DNA of 35,678 nucleotides, from contig JANYIJ010000071.1 in the NCBI GenBank assembly GCA_025362095.1, positions 1-35,678 of the forward strand, written 5' to 3'. The stretch comes from Gemmatimonadota bacterium (GTDB lineage Bacteria > Gemmatimonadota > Gemmatimonadetes > Gemmatimonadales > Gemmatimonadaceae). The position numbers were made by a program, and so were the translations under genes. Below, piece after piece: positions 1 to 8,103 of the stretch. How positions within the stretch are numbered: position 1 is the stretch's first letter; each line of letters begins with the position of its first letter. The notes under the pieces were generated by a model. It had not been told where the DNA came from and ran no database searches. It worked only from the letters and a program-made list of their open reading frames with translations.

Positions 1-803
1 GCGTCCGCATTCCACGAGACGAGCGCCGCAAACGTGGCTCCGCTCGCCTCGAGCATTCCGTCGATGATGCGCTTCTCCAGCGCCTGGTGTTCACTCGATG
101 AATCGAGTTCCTGCACGCTCCGGACCAGTGAACGCATGCGAAGATTCGCGCGCGCCACTTCGTTGCGCGTGACTTGCAGCTCGACGAACTGCGCGAGGCG
201 TTCGCCGTGCCGCGGAAGCCACAGCTTGAGATCACCGCGCGAACCTCGCACGCCTGTGGGCGAGTGCAGTACGAGAGCGCCGACGACTTGCCCCGTCGCA
301 CCGAGAGCCGCAACCCGGTCCAGCGGCACTCGCGCTGCCGCGAGCCGGAGTTCTTCGTCGTCGTCCTCAAAACTGACGACGCCTTCTGTTGCGGCCCATG
401 CGACGAGCGCGCGCTGCTTCGGGGCGCCCCACGGCGAACTCGGCGGAGCTCCCGGGTGATTCCACGCGATCGGGAGAAACTCCACCGTCTCACTCACCCG
501 CATCCAGAGCATGACGTCATCGGCGCCATGCTGTGCGCCGATATCGCCCAGATATCCCCTCAGTTCGTCGGCCAGCTCGCGTTCGCGCGCTTCGACGCGA
601 TCGTTGGGATTGACCGGTTCGCGAATCGATCGCAGCAGCGAGGCACGAACGCCTCGCTGCGGAGATCCGCGATCGGCCGCGCGGTCGTACGCAACGCCCG
701 GCGGCAGAGGTTGTGGGTGGTTTCTGCGCCACCGGGCGCGAAAATAATTGTTCGCGATGACGGCCAGCGCTCCGGCCAAAAACACCGCGATGGTCTTGAT
801 CAC
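1..803 (-). CDS. membrane-anchored GAF-like domain protein, C-terminus off the window
   Basis: Reading the minus strand from a GTG at 803-801 gives an uninterrupted frame of about 267 codons to the window edge, so the gene is partial. Residues 2-18 (IKTIAVFLAGALAVIANN) form one hydrophobic N-terminal segment, followed by an Arg-rich stretch typical of a cytoplasmic face. Residues about 75-210 alternate helices and strands in a GAF-like way (VMLWMRVSETVEFLPIAW, then VVGALVLHSP). A likely helical linker (about 212-250) follows, and then IIDGMLEASGATFAALVSW, which looks like the start of a second sensory domain. The GTG overlaps the larB stop (GTGA), so the two are probably translated together. 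It could be the sensor part of a kinase or cyclase, but the output domain is not visible. The reading frame is secure; the domain assignment is by eye. Confidence 0.6.
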   Translation of the reverse strand, partial: MIKTIAVFLAGALAVIANNYFRARWRRNHPQPLPPGVAYDRAADRGSPQRGVRASLLRSIREPVNPNDRVEARERELADELRGYLGDIGAQHGADDVMLWMRVSETVEFLPIAWNHPGAPPSSPWGAPKQRALVAWAATEGVVSFEDDDEELRLAAARVPLDRVAALGATGQVVGALVLHSPTGVRGSRGDLKLWLPRHGERLAQFVELQVTRNEVARANLRMRSLVRSVQELDSSSEHQALEKRIIDGMLEASGATFAALVSWNAD

Positions 804-1555
804 GGCGCGTTCAAGATTCTCGCAGCCGCCATTGCCGCGCCGAAGCCGTTGTCGATGTTGCACACCGTGACGCCGGCGGCGCAGCTGTTGAGCATCGCGA
901 GAAGCGCCGACAAGCCTTCGAAACTCGCACCGTAGCCAACGCTCGTCGGAACCGCGATCACGGGCACGCGAACAAGTCCGCCCACAACCGACGGCAGCGC
1001 GCCGTCCATTCCCGCCACGACGATGACGACGGCCGCGTCTCGCAGCGCGTCGTGTTGCGCGAGAATGCGGTGGATGCCAGCAACGCCGACGTCGGTGAGC
1101 CGCGCCACGCCCAGGCCAAGTGCAAGAAGTGTCTCCACCGCTTCTTCGGACACCGGCAGATCGCTCGTGCCCGCCGTGACGATAAGCGCCTTCTTCACCA
1201 CAGATGACGCCGGCGTCGCCGACCCGGCGAGCCGAGCGGTTCTCGCGAGCGCATTCAGGCTGACCGCCGGGAACTTGGCGGCGAGCGCGATCCGCTGTGC
1301 TTCACTTGAACGCGTGACGAGGAATCCATCGCCCTGTGCCGTGAGCCGTTCGCAAATGATCACGGTTTGCTCGACGGTCTTCCCTTCGCCGAACACGACT
1401 TCGGGATAGCCCGCGCGCAGCGCGCGATGGTGATCGATATTGGCGAATCCGAGGTCCTCAACGGGCGCGGCATCGAGATGCGCGAGTGCCTGGTCGATCG
1501 ACGCCCGTCCCGCTGCAACATCCTCGAGCAGCGCGCGGACCCGCTCGCGCCTCAT
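800..1555 (-). CDS. larB: LarB, pyridinium-3,5-biscarboxylic acid mononucleotide synthase
   Basis: LarB carboxylates and hydrolyses nicotinic acid adenine dinucleotide, the first step towards the nickel-pincer nucleotide cofactor of lactate racemase and related enzymes. The 251-residue product has the PurE-like C-terminal domain. Visible family motifs are GEGKTVEQ, TAGTSDLPVSEEA, and the long conserved tail with PTSVGYGAS, LLAMLNSC and CNIDNGFGAA. I chose the ATG at 1555 rather than an upstream in-frame start because the upstream residues would lie inside dusB and are low-complexity; the ATG follows the dusB stop by 7 nt. It forms a tight unit with dusB and the GAF-like gene. larC and larE are not in the window, so the cofactor pathway cannot be confirmed here. 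Confidence 0.93.
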   Translation of the reverse strand: MRRERVRALLEDVAAGRASIDQALAHLDAAPVEDLGFANIDHHRALRAGYPEVVFGEGKTVEQTVIICERLTAQGDGFLVTRSSEAQRIALAAKFPAVSLNALARTARLAGSATPASSVVKKALIVTAGTSDLPVSEEAVETLLALGLGVARLTDVGVAGIHRILAQHDALRDAAVVIVVAGMDGALPSVVGGLVRVPVIAVPTSVGYGASFEGLSALLAMLNSCAAGVTVCNIDNGFGAAMAAARILNAP

Positions 1556-1562
1556 TGAGGCG

Positions 1563-2603
1563 TCACGCGTGTTCGGCCTCGATGAGATCCATCTCGAGTT
1601 CGCGTCCGTCGCCCGGAAGATCGCCGCGCGATCCCAGCGCGAGGTAGTCGCTGAAGATCCCCTCGACTTCATCGAAGCTGTTCACCTGGTGCAGGCGCTT
1701 GCGCAGGTCGGCCGAGCCCGGCAGTCCTTTCACATACCAGCCGAGATGTTTGCGGAACTCGAGCGCCGCACCGACGGGATCGATCTCGTATTCCTGCACC
1801 ATGCGGGCGTGCTGCAGCGCCGTCTCGAATCGAATCGCAACGGGCGGCGCAGGCGGAAGCGGCTTGCCCGCGAGCAGCGCGCGCGTTTGATCGAAGATCC
1901 ACGGCTGGCCGAACGAACCGCGCGCGATCATGACGCCCGCGCATTTCGTTTCGCGATACATCCGGTACGCATCCGACGCGGTCTTGATGTCGCCGTTGCC
2001 GATTACCGGAATTTCCAGCGCGTCGACCAGCTTCGCGATTTCCTCCCAGCGCGCGGCGCCCGAATACATCTGCGTTCGGGTGCGCGGATGCAGCGCGATC
2101 GCCTTCACGCCGGCATCCTGGCAGCGAAGGCCAATCGTGACCGGGTCGCGCATCTCTTCGTTCCAGCCGCTCCGAATCTTGCACGTGACCGGCAGGTGTG
2201 TGGAGCTCGCGACGGAGCGAATGACTTGCTGCACGAGGCCGAGATCTCTCAGGCAGCCGGATCCGCCGTTGCGCTTCACCACCTTCTTTACAGGGCAGCC
2301 GAAGTTGATGTCAATGAACTCGGGCTGGAATACATCTGTCACGAGCGCGGCGGCCTCTCCCATGGGGCCGGGCTCTCCACCGAAAATCTGCACGCCGATC
2401 GGCCGCTCATCAGGGCCAAACCGCAGCTTGCTCAGCGTCGCCTCGTTCTCCCGGCGAATCCCCTCTGCCGACAAAAACTCCGTTACGACCACGTCGGCGC
2501 CAAAGCGGCGACAGAGACGCCGGAACGGCGACTCCGACACGCCCGCCATCGGCGCCAGAAACAGCGGCACTGTGTGGGAAACGGGATAGGGGAAAACAGG
2601 CAT
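1563..2603 (-). CDS. dusB: tRNA-dihydrouridine synthase (DusB type)
   Basis: This FMN- and NADPH-dependent enzyme reduces uridine to dihydrouridine in tRNA. The product is 346 residues with a TIM-barrel N-terminal part. LAPMAGVSESPFRRL begins the FMN site, and INFGCPVKKV carries the expected catalytic cysteine at about C103. CKIRSGW, ALHPRTRTQMYSG (His) and VIGNGDIKT line the flavin site, and a helical C-terminal domain follows. I chose the ATG at 2603: a longer in-frame extension exists but would run through the divergent promoter into ptsN. The last 35 or so residues, after the usual end (FSDYLALG), are acidic and not conserved in families I know. It is the first gene of the leftward dusB-larB unit and is divergent from ptsN. 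Confidence 0.93.
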   Translation of the reverse strand: MPVFPYPVSHTVPLFLAPMAGVSESPFRRLCRRFGADVVVTEFLSAEGIRRENEATLSKLRFGPDERPIGVQIFGGEPGPMGEAAALVTDVFQPEFIDINFGCPVKKVVKRNGGSGCLRDLGLVQQVIRSVASSTHLPVTCKIRSGWNEEMRDPVTIGLRCQDAGVKAIALHPRTRTQMYSGAARWEEIAKLVDALEIPVIGNGDIKTASDAYRMYRETKCAGVMIARGSFGQPWIFDQTRALLAGKPLPPAPPVAIRFETALQHARMVQEYEIDPVGAALEFRKHLGWYVKGLPGSADLRKRLHQVNSFDEVEGIFSDYLALGSRGDLPGDGRELEMDLIEAEHA

Positions 2604-2648
2604 GATTTGCAAAGTAAACTTCGCGGCAAATGCTTGCAACATCACGAT

Positions 2649-2677
2649 TTGACGCATCTTGGCGCAGGGAGTAACAT
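2649..2677 (+). promoter_or_regulatory. sigma70-type promoter for ptsN
   Basis: TTGACG (2649-2654) is separated by exactly 17 nt from TAACAT (2672-2677), a good match to housekeeping -35/-10 hexamers. Transcription would start near 2684, leaving a leader of about 67 nt before ptsN. A purine-rich ribosome site (AGAGGA) lies about 7 nt before the ptsN ATG. The promoter sits in the dusB/ptsN divergent gap. Confidence 0.6.
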
Positions 2678-2750
2678 AGGATAACCTTAAGCCCTTACCC
2701 TGCGCCCACATGACGCGCCGCCGGCGCGCGACAGCGACTAGAGGAACTGT

Positions 2751-3203
2751 ATGGAACTGCGCGAGTTTTTCTCGGAAGATGCGGTCAAGCTCGACCTTCA
2801 AGGGACCACCAAGGACGACGTTCTTAAAGAACTCATCGCGCTGCTCGGTCTCGACGAGAAGAACGAAGCAATGCTCTTCAAGATGTTGAAGCGGCGCGAG
2901 AATCTTGGATCGACCGGCATCGGACGCGGCATCGCGATTCCCCACTGCCGCTCGCTCGTCGTCAATAAACTTCGTGTTGCATTCGGAAGAAAACGCGATG
3001 GCGTGGACTTCAAAGCGATCGACGAGAAGCCGGTGTTCTTCTTCTTCCTGATTGTCGCGCCGCCGCTCGAAGTCTCAAATCAGTATCTGCCCGTGCTGGG
3101 CAAGATCGCCCAGTTTTCGAAAGAGACTGACGTCCCCGAGCGGCTGCTGAGCATCACGCAGCCCGGCGAGTTCATGAAGCTCCTGGTCGAGAAAGGCGTT
3201 TAG
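2751..3203 (+). CDS. ptsN: PTS EIIA-type regulatory protein (EIIA-Ntr/fructose family)
   Basis: This is a 150-residue single-domain PTS EIIA type-2 protein. The phospho-accepting histidine is H65 in GIAIPHCRS, preceded by the typical REN(L)GSTGIGRG loop. FLIVAPPLEVSNQYLPVLGKIA is the family's second signature. Proteins of this kind receive phosphate from NPr/EI and mostly regulate (nitrogen, potassium, envelope stress) rather than transport sugar. No PTS permease is nearby, which favours the regulatory role. A good promoter and ribosome site precede it. Its TAG overlaps the GTG of the next gene (TAGTG), so the two are probably co-translated. The symbol follows family usage; the physiological target is unknown. 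Confidence 0.85.
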   Translation: MELREFFSEDAVKLDLQGTTKDDVLKELIALLGLDEKNEAMLFKMLKRRENLGSTGIGRGIAIPHCRSLVVNKLRVAFGRKRDGVDFKAIDEKPVFFFFLIVAPPLEVSNQYLPVLGKIAQFSKETDVPERLLSITQPGEFMKLLVEKGV

Positions 3204-4285
3204 TGCGCTGGCTCGGCGCGGCATGCCTCGCGATCGCGCCGCTTCTACATGCGCAGGGCGCTGATCCGCGCGCGACGGTCACGGTAGGGTCGGCCACCGC
3301 AAAGCGCGGCGAACGCGCGTACGGCGCGCTCGTGGTCCCCGCAGGCAGCGATTCAGGAACAACGATTCAAGTCGCGGTGATCAACGGCGCGAAGCCCGGC
3401 CGCGTGGTGGCGTTCATATCTGGTGCGCACGGAACGGAGTACACCTCGATTGTCGCGCTCACGAAACTCATCGAGCGCGTTGATCCCAAGAAACTCAGCG
3501 GCACCGTGATCGTCGTCCCGCTCCTCAACGTCGCGTCGTTCGAGCAGATGGTTCCGCACATCAATCCGGTCGACCGCAAGGGAATGAACGCGTCGTATCC
3601 GGGAAATCCCTCCGGGAGCCAGACGGAACGTGCGCTCGCGATGGTCGCCGAGCAGGTCGTGAAGCCCGCTGATGTCGTCGTGGATCTGCACGGCGGCGAT
3701 CTCGACGAAGATCTGCGCCCCTACAGTTACTGGATGCGCAGCGGGAACAGCGCACAGGACAGCGCGGGCCGCGCGCTCGGAATCGCCTTCGGGCTCGACA
3801 TGGTGATCGTGAGCGATGTCGACATTACGAACCCGGCCCGCACCAGGAGTCTGAGCGGCTACTCACTCTTGCTCGGAAAGACCACGTTCGTCGCGGAAGC
3901 GGGCCGGTCGGGACTCGTGACGGCCGAAGAGACGGGGATGCTCGTCACGGGATCACTCAACGTGCTCGCCGCGCTCAAGATGATCGATCGAGTCGTTCCT
4001 CCTGCGCCGAAAATCAATTGGGTCGGTCACGATCAGCGCGTTCGCGCGGACAGCGGCGGGATGTTCTACGCGATGGCGGCGCGCGGGAGCCGCGTGGTGA
4101 AGGGCGCGAAGGTCGGCACCATCACGGACTATGTCGGGCGAAAACAGGTCGATGTGCTTGCGCCGCAGTCAGGAGTGGTGAGCTTCATTCGCGGCGTTCC
4201 CTCGCTCGCGAAAGGCTCGACGATCGTGACGATCGTGGAAGTGTTCGACGGCGCCCCGCCGCCGTGGGCGAAACCCGCGCCGTAG
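3203..4285 (+). CDS. secreted succinylglutamate desuccinylase/aspartoacylase family zinc enzyme (M14-like)
   Basis: The 360-residue product starts with a short basic-hydrophobic N-terminus ending in HAQGADPR, consistent with a cleaved signal peptide, so it is probably periplasmic. The M14/AstE-AspA zinc site is complete: GAHGTEY supplies H76 and E79, and DLHGGD supplies H163. NPVDRKGMN is the substrate-binding Arg/Asn region. VAEAGRSG carries a Glu in the place of the family's general base. The last 90 residues (GGMFYAMAARGSRVVKGAKVG onward) resemble the beta-rich C-terminal domain of these deacylases. The family removes acyl groups from amino acids or cuts peptide bonds; the substrate here cannot be read from sequence. 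The GTG start overlaps the ptsN stop. Confidence 0.8.
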   Translation: MRWLGAACLAIAPLLHAQGADPRATVTVGSATAKRGERAYGALVVPAGSDSGTTIQVAVINGAKPGRVVAFISGAHGTEYTSIVALTKLIERVDPKKLSGTVIVVPLLNVASFEQMVPHINPVDRKGMNASYPGNPSGSQTERALAMVAEQVVKPADVVVDLHGGDLDEDLRPYSYWMRSGNSAQDSAGRALGIAFGLDMVIVSDVDITNPARTRSLSGYSLLLGKTTFVAEAGRSGLVTAEETGMLVTGSLNVLAALKMIDRVVPPAPKINWVGHDQRVRADSGGMFYAMAARGSRVVKGAKVGTITDYVGRKQVDVLAPQSGVVSFIRGVPSLAKGSTIVTIVEVFDGAPPPWAKPAP

Positions 4286-4291
4286 CACGGT

Positions 4292-4509
4292 GTGAGCAAG
4301 ACGCGCCTTGAGGCGTTCAGCGATGGCGTGATCGCGATCCTAATCACGATCATGGTTCTGGAACTGAAGATTCCCGCAGCATCGTCCTCTATCTCACCGC
4401 AATCGGCTCAGCGTTCGTCGAGCCGCGGTTGAGCGCGGCGCTGTACGTCACGGTGGCGCTGATGTGGTTCGTTCCGGACCGCAGAATTGAACGGACTGTG
4501 AAAGTCTGA
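4292..4509 (+). pseudogene. TMEM175/DUF1211-family potassium channel gene, internally deleted remnant
   Basis: Starting at GTG 4292, the translation begins VSKTRLEAFSDGVIAILITI and continues MVLELKIP. This is the hallmark first transmembrane helix of bacterial TMEM175 channels, with the FSD motif that lines the pore. About 27 codons in, similarity stops. Reading resumes in another frame with AIGSAFVEPRLSAALYVTVA and LMWFVPDRRIERTVKV, then TGA at 4507-4509, which is the typical last helix and C-terminal tail of the same family. The family is normally about 200 residues, so roughly 130 residues are missing and the two ends are out of frame. In the first frame a stop occurs at about codon 49. 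The remnant sits 6 nt after the M14 gene, in the same direction, just before the convergent minus-strand unit. Confidence 0.8.
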
Positions 4510-4513
4510 CCAA

Positions 4514-4996
4514 TCAGGGCGAGATCACGACCGGAATTTCTCTGATCGTTGGCGGCGGCACGCGAAGCCACTGCATGCTCCCCGTGGCGGTTGCTCTGAC
4601 GAGAGCCGGCCCGGGCTGGAAGTGCGCGAGGAACTCCCCCGTGAACGACGGCGTCATCGTCCCCTGCCGGGTTCGCGGATCGTAGAAGCCGTCGCGGCTT
4701 CCGGCGACCCGCAGATTTGCGAGAAGCTCGGAGTGCGTGCCCTGAATCAATTCGAGTCGAACGGTGGCCGACGTTCGTCCCGATGTCACGACGTGAACGA
4801 ACGCGGGCGTCCCAGAGCGAAGATTCGTGCTCACGATGTTGAGTTCGAGCGTGACGATTTGCACGATCGCGCGATAGCCTGACCAGAGCGCGATCGATAG
4901 CTGGAGCAGCGCGCCGATGATCAACACGCGCCGCACCACCCGCATGAGTCGTGATGGCTTCGCGCGATCGACGAACGATTTCTTCGTGCCAGCCAT
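4514..4996 (-). CDS. small membrane-anchored protein of unknown function
   Basis: I do not recognise a family. The 160-residue product has a basic N-terminus (KKSFVDRAKPSRLMRVVRR), one transmembrane segment at about residues 25-46 (VLIIGALLQLSIALWSGY) and a roughly 110-residue domain predicted to be outside the membrane, rich in beta-prone Val/Thr. It contains no Cys, and no catalytic motif stands out. I chose the ATG at 4996 because it lies 2 nt after the MATE stop, and the longer frame upstream would overlap the conserved MATE coding sequence. It is the last gene of the guaA-MATE unit and ends 4 nt from the convergent TMEM175 remnant. Confidence 0.6.
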   Translation of the reverse strand: MAGTKKSFVDRAKPSRLMRVVRRVLIIGALLQLSIALWSGYRAIVQIVTLELNIVSTNLRSGTPAFVHVVTSGRTSATVRLELIQGTHSELLANLRVAGSRDGFYDPRTRQGTMTPSFTGEFLAHFQPGPALVRATATGSMQWLRVPPPTIREIPVVISP

Positions 4997-4998
4997 GT

Positions 4999-6390
4999 CT
5001 ATGCCTCCATGACGACGAACTCGTTGGTCTCGTCGATCTGCAGCCGGTAAATATCCTGGCGCAGGCGCCAGCGCACGCGCAGTAACTGAAACGTCGCAGC
5101 AGCCGCAAGGGCGATCACATATCCCCACCACACACCCTGCGGCCCCAGACCGACCCAGAAAGCAAGCGCGAGGCAAATCGGAATTCCGATTCCCCAGAAA
5201 GCGGCAAAGTGGAGCAGCATCGGAACACGCGTGTCGCCGGTACCTCGCAGAACGCCAGTCGCGACCGCCTGCGCTCCGTCGAACAACTGAAAAAGTCCGC
5301 CGATCCAGATGAGCGATGCCGCCGTTGCGACCGTCGCCGGATCATGCACGAAGAGCATCGCGAGCGCGCGAGGAATCGTGAGAAAGAGAATCGCGGCGAT
5401 CGTCATGAACCCGGTTCCCACGGCGAGCGCGGCCACGGCGTCACGTTTGGCAGCGGAGAGATCCTCGCGCCCGATGGCGCGGCCGACCATCGCCGCTGCC
5501 GCGGCGGAAACGCCCAATGGAAACATGAACGTGAGCGCGGCGAGATTGATGGCGATCTCGTGCGCGGCGAGCGGCACCGCGCCGAACCAACCGAGCGCGA
5601 CCGCGCCGCCCGAAAACACCGCAATCTCCAGCCAGTTTTGAAGCCCCACGGGCACACCGATCTTTAGCATGCGAAGCATCGGCGCGACGCGCGACGATTC
5701 CGGGCGCCAGGGCACGATCGCGCCATGCAGCTGCTTCCAACCGAGCCAAAGCAGCAGGCCGAACATGAGCCAGCGGCTGAGCGCGGTCGCGATCGCCGAC
5801 CCCTGCGTTCCGAGCGCGGGGAAACCAAAATGTCCGTAGATCAGCGTGTAGTCGAGCGCGAAGTTCACGAAGTTCGAGACGACGATCGCGACCACGACCG
5901 GCATGACCTTCGCCATCGCCTGCAGCGATTGCCGCATGGCGAAGAACAGATAGTACGGCACAACGCCCGCGATGGAGATTCGCGAGAATGTCGCCGCGAT
6001 CGGCGTCACGTCCGCCGGCTGCTTGAGAAAACCGAAGACGAGCTCGCCCGGGATCAGCAGCAGCGCTGTCGGCACGCTGAGGACGAGCGCCATGAGGATG
6101 CCGCGTTGGACGCCGCGAGCGACCGCGTCGTGATCCTGAGCGCCGGTCGCCTGCGACACGACAGGATCGAGCACCATCAGGATCCCCACGCCGAAGATCG
6201 TGACGTTGACCCAGTAGATGTGGCCGAGTGCAACGGCGGCGACTGCGGAAGTGCTCACACGGCCGACCATCGCCGTGTCGACCACGCCCATGAGCATGAT
6301 CCCCACTTGGGCGAGGACGACGGGCCAAGCGAGCCGCAGCATTTCACGCAGCTCGCCTCGCGTCGGGCGGAGCTGCGCGAGTCGAGACAC
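4999..6390 (-). CDS. MATE-family multidrug/toxin efflux transporter (NorM-like)
   Basis: The 463-residue inner-membrane protein has about twelve hydrophobic segments in two homologous halves. The first helix region reads LAWPVVLAQVGIMLMGVVDT followed by AMVGRVS, the MATE signature, and helix 7 repeats the pattern (KIGVPVGLQNWLEIAVFSGG). MATE proteins exchange Na+ or H+ for cationic drugs or metabolites; the substrate cannot be inferred. Translation starts at GTG 6390, about 10 nt after a GGGGA ribosome site, 42 nt after guaA. A small unknown membrane protein follows 2 nt downstream. NorM in the strict sense is not claimed. Confidence 0.9.
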   Translation of the reverse strand: MSRLAQLRPTRGELREMLRLAWPVVLAQVGIMLMGVVDTAMVGRVSTSAVAAVALGHIYWVNVTIFGVGILMVLDPVVSQATGAQDHDAVARGVQRGILMALVLSVPTALLLIPGELVFGFLKQPADVTPIAATFSRISIAGVVPYYLFFAMRQSLQAMAKVMPVVVAIVVSNFVNFALDYTLIYGHFGFPALGTQGSAIATALSRWLMFGLLLWLGWKQLHGAIVPWRPESSRVAPMLRMLKIGVPVGLQNWLEIAVFSGGAVALGWFGAVPLAAHEIAINLAALTFMFPLGVSAAAAAMVGRAIGREDLSAAKRDAVAALAVGTGFMTIAAILFLTIPRALAMLFVHDPATVATAASLIWIGGLFQLFDGAQAVATGVLRGTGDTRVPMLLHFAAFWGIGIPICLALAFWVGLGPQGVWWGYVIALAAAATFQLLRVRWRLRQDIYRLQIDETNEFVVMEA

Positions 6391-6432
6391 TACCGTATTC
6401 CCCTGTCCAATTCCGGAATCCGCATCACGAGA

Positions 6433-7974
6433 CTATTCCCACTCTATCGTGGCCGGCGGCTTCGAGCTCACGTCGTAAACTACTCGGTTGACACCCGTAA
6501 CCTCATTGATGATCCGGCTCGACATTCGCGCGAGCACCGCGTGCGGGAACCCGAACCAGTCGGCGGTCATGCCGTCGGTGCTCGTGACGGCGCGCAGGGC
6601 GATGGCATTCTCGTACGTCCGGAAATCGCCCATCACGCCAACCGAGCGAATCGGGAGGAACACCGCGAACGCCTGCCAAATGTCATCATACAATCCCGCG
6701 GCGCGAATTTCCTCGAGATAAATCGCATCGGCTTTGCGGAGCGCCTCGAGCGATTTCTCATCGACGGCGCCCAGCACGCGAATCGCGAGACCGGGGCCGG
6801 GAAACGGATGCCGGCCGACCATCTCCTCGGGGAGGCCGAGCTCGCGCCCAACCTTGCGCACTTCATCTTTGAACAGCTCGCGCAGCGGCTCGATCAGCTT
6901 GAACTTCATTCCCGGCTTCAGGCCGCCCACGTTGTGGTGCGTCTTGATCGTCGCGCTGGGACCGCCCTTCGCGCTCACACTCTCGATGACATCGGGATAG
7001 AGCGTGCCCTGCACGAGGAACGCGGCGTCCTTCCCCGCCGCGGCGGCCGCATCTTCGAACACATCGATGAACGTGTGGCCGATGATCGTGCGTTTCTTCT
7101 CCGGTTCGGCTTCGCCCGCGAGCGCGTTCAGAAAGCGCTCCTCGGCGCGGATCGTGACGAGCTTAATCCCCAGATGAGCCTTGAACGTCTTCTCGACCTG
7201 CTCGCGCTCGCCGAGCCGCAGCAATCCCGTATCTACAAAAATGCAGGTGAGCTGGTCGCCGATCGCGCGGTGAACGAGCGCAGCGGCCACCGATGAGTCG
7301 ACACCGCCGGACAGACCGCAGATCACATGCTTATCACCGACGAGCTCGCGGATCTGAGCGATCTCGCGATCGACGAACGAGCCCGGCGTCCAGTCGGCAG
7401 TGGCGTTGCACACACCGAACAAAAAGTTGCGGATGATCTCGGCGCCGCGCGTCGTGTGCGCGACCTCGGAGTGGAACTGTACGGCGTAAATCGATTTGGT
7501 TTTATGACGAAATCCAGCGACGACGTTTCCGCTCGACGCCGTGAGCACGTACCCGGGCGGCGGCGTGTCGACGTGGTCGCCGTGGCTCATCCATACCTGC
7601 GTTTGCTCACCGGCCTTGAAGCCGGCAAACATACCCGACGGTTCGTTCACGGTGATCATCGCGCGGCCATACTCGCGGCCGCCTCCGGCGATCACCTTGC
7701 CGCCTTCAGCGTGCGTGATCCACTGCAGGCCGTAGCACACGCCAAGCACCGGCGCGATGTCGAGGATGCCCTTGTCGAAATCCGGAGCGCCCTCGTCGGT
7801 GACGGAGTTAGGGCCGCCGCTGAGAATTATCCCGGTCGGGTTCCAATCCTTGATCCACTGCAGCGAACGCGTCGGCGGATGGATCTCAGAATAGACATTC
7901 GCTTCGCGCACCCTTCTCGCGATGAGCTGGGTGAACTGGGAGCCGCAGTCGAGGATCAGGATACGAGAGGACAT
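6433..7974 (-). CDS. guaA: GMP synthase (glutamine-hydrolysing)
   Basis: This enzyme converts XMP, ATP and glutamine to GMP, the last step of guanine nucleotide synthesis. The 513-residue product has the class I glutamine amidotransferase domain first, with the triad C80 (GVCYGLQ), H168 and E170 ([10 protein letters not shown]). The ATP-pyrophosphatase domain follows, with its PP-loop [14 protein letters not shown] at about residues 220-233. The C-terminal dimerisation/XMP-binding domain ends with the invariant [16 protein letters not shown]. Length is normal. The ATG at 7974 has no obvious Shine-Dalgarno, but a small CAGCTT/AAGCTG hairpin (7976-7988) lies right before it. It is probably the first gene of a unit with the MATE gene. 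Confidence 0.97.
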   Translation of the reverse strand: MSSRILILDCGSQFTQLIARRVREANVYSEIHPPTRSLQWIKDWNPTGIILSGGPNSVTDEGAPDFDKGILDIAPVLGVCYGLQWITHAEGGKVIAGGGREYGRAMITVNEPSGMFAGFKAGEQTQVWMSHGDHVDTPPPGYVLTASSGNVVAGFRHKTKSIYAVQFHSEVAHTTRGAEIIRNFLFGVCNATADWTPGSFVDREIAQIRELVGDKHVICGLSGGVDSSVAAALVHRAIGDQLTCIFVDTGLLRLGEREQVEKTFKAHLGIKLVTIRAEERFLNALAGEAEPEKKRTIIGHTFIDVFEDAAAAAGKDAAFLVQGTLYPDVIESVSAKGGPSATIKTHHNVGGLKPGMKFKLIEPLRELFKDEVRKVGRELGLPEEMVGRHPFPGPGLAIRVLGAVDEKSLEALRKADAIYLEEIRAAGLYDDIWQAFAVFLPIRSVGVMGDFRTYENAIALRAVTSTDGMTADWFGFPHAVLARMSSRIINEVTGVNRVVYDVSSKPPATIEWE

Positions 7975-8005
7975 TCAGCTTTAAGCTGTGAAAAGATGAA
8001 CTGCT

Positions 8006-8099
8006 AGTGAAACTGTTAACCACTAACTGTTGGTTAGTTAATGGTGAACTAATTCGTCAACTATTAACCAACCAACAGTTAGTAGTTAACGGTTCCACT
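8006..8099. repeat. 94-bp AT-rich palindrome after the yfcE stop codon
   Basis: The left arm 8006-8046 and right arm 8059-8099 are 41 nt each, pair with about six mismatches, and are separated by 12 nt. The arms are built from short TTAAC/GTTAG-type words and are far more AT-rich than the neighbouring genes. The right arm ends 4 nt from the yfcE stop codon. The element could act as a terminator or mRNA 3' stabiliser for the upstream operon. On the minus strand only a short T run (TTTT) follows the hairpin, so a textbook intrinsic terminator is not evident. It shares no sequence with the palindromes at 21415 and 26649. Confidence 0.85.
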
Positions 8100-8103
8100 C
8101 GTT

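Noticed and set aside
174-935. Plus-strand open frame of about 250 codons at the left edge
   Set aside because: It is antisense to the GAF-like frame and the end of larB. The minus-strand frame has a membrane segment, a sensible start coupled to larB and balanced composition.
5725-7296. Long plus-strand open frame of about 520 codons
   Set aside because: It is antisense to the MATE gene and guaA, both with full sets of conserved motifs. Its translation is Arg/His/Asp-rich low complexity, typical of the opposite strand of GC-rich genes.
8047-8058. Promoter for guaA with TTGACG in the palindrome loop region
   Set aside because: The only -10-like hexamer (TAACTA) is 14 nt away, too short for a normal spacer, and the words come from the palindrome arms.
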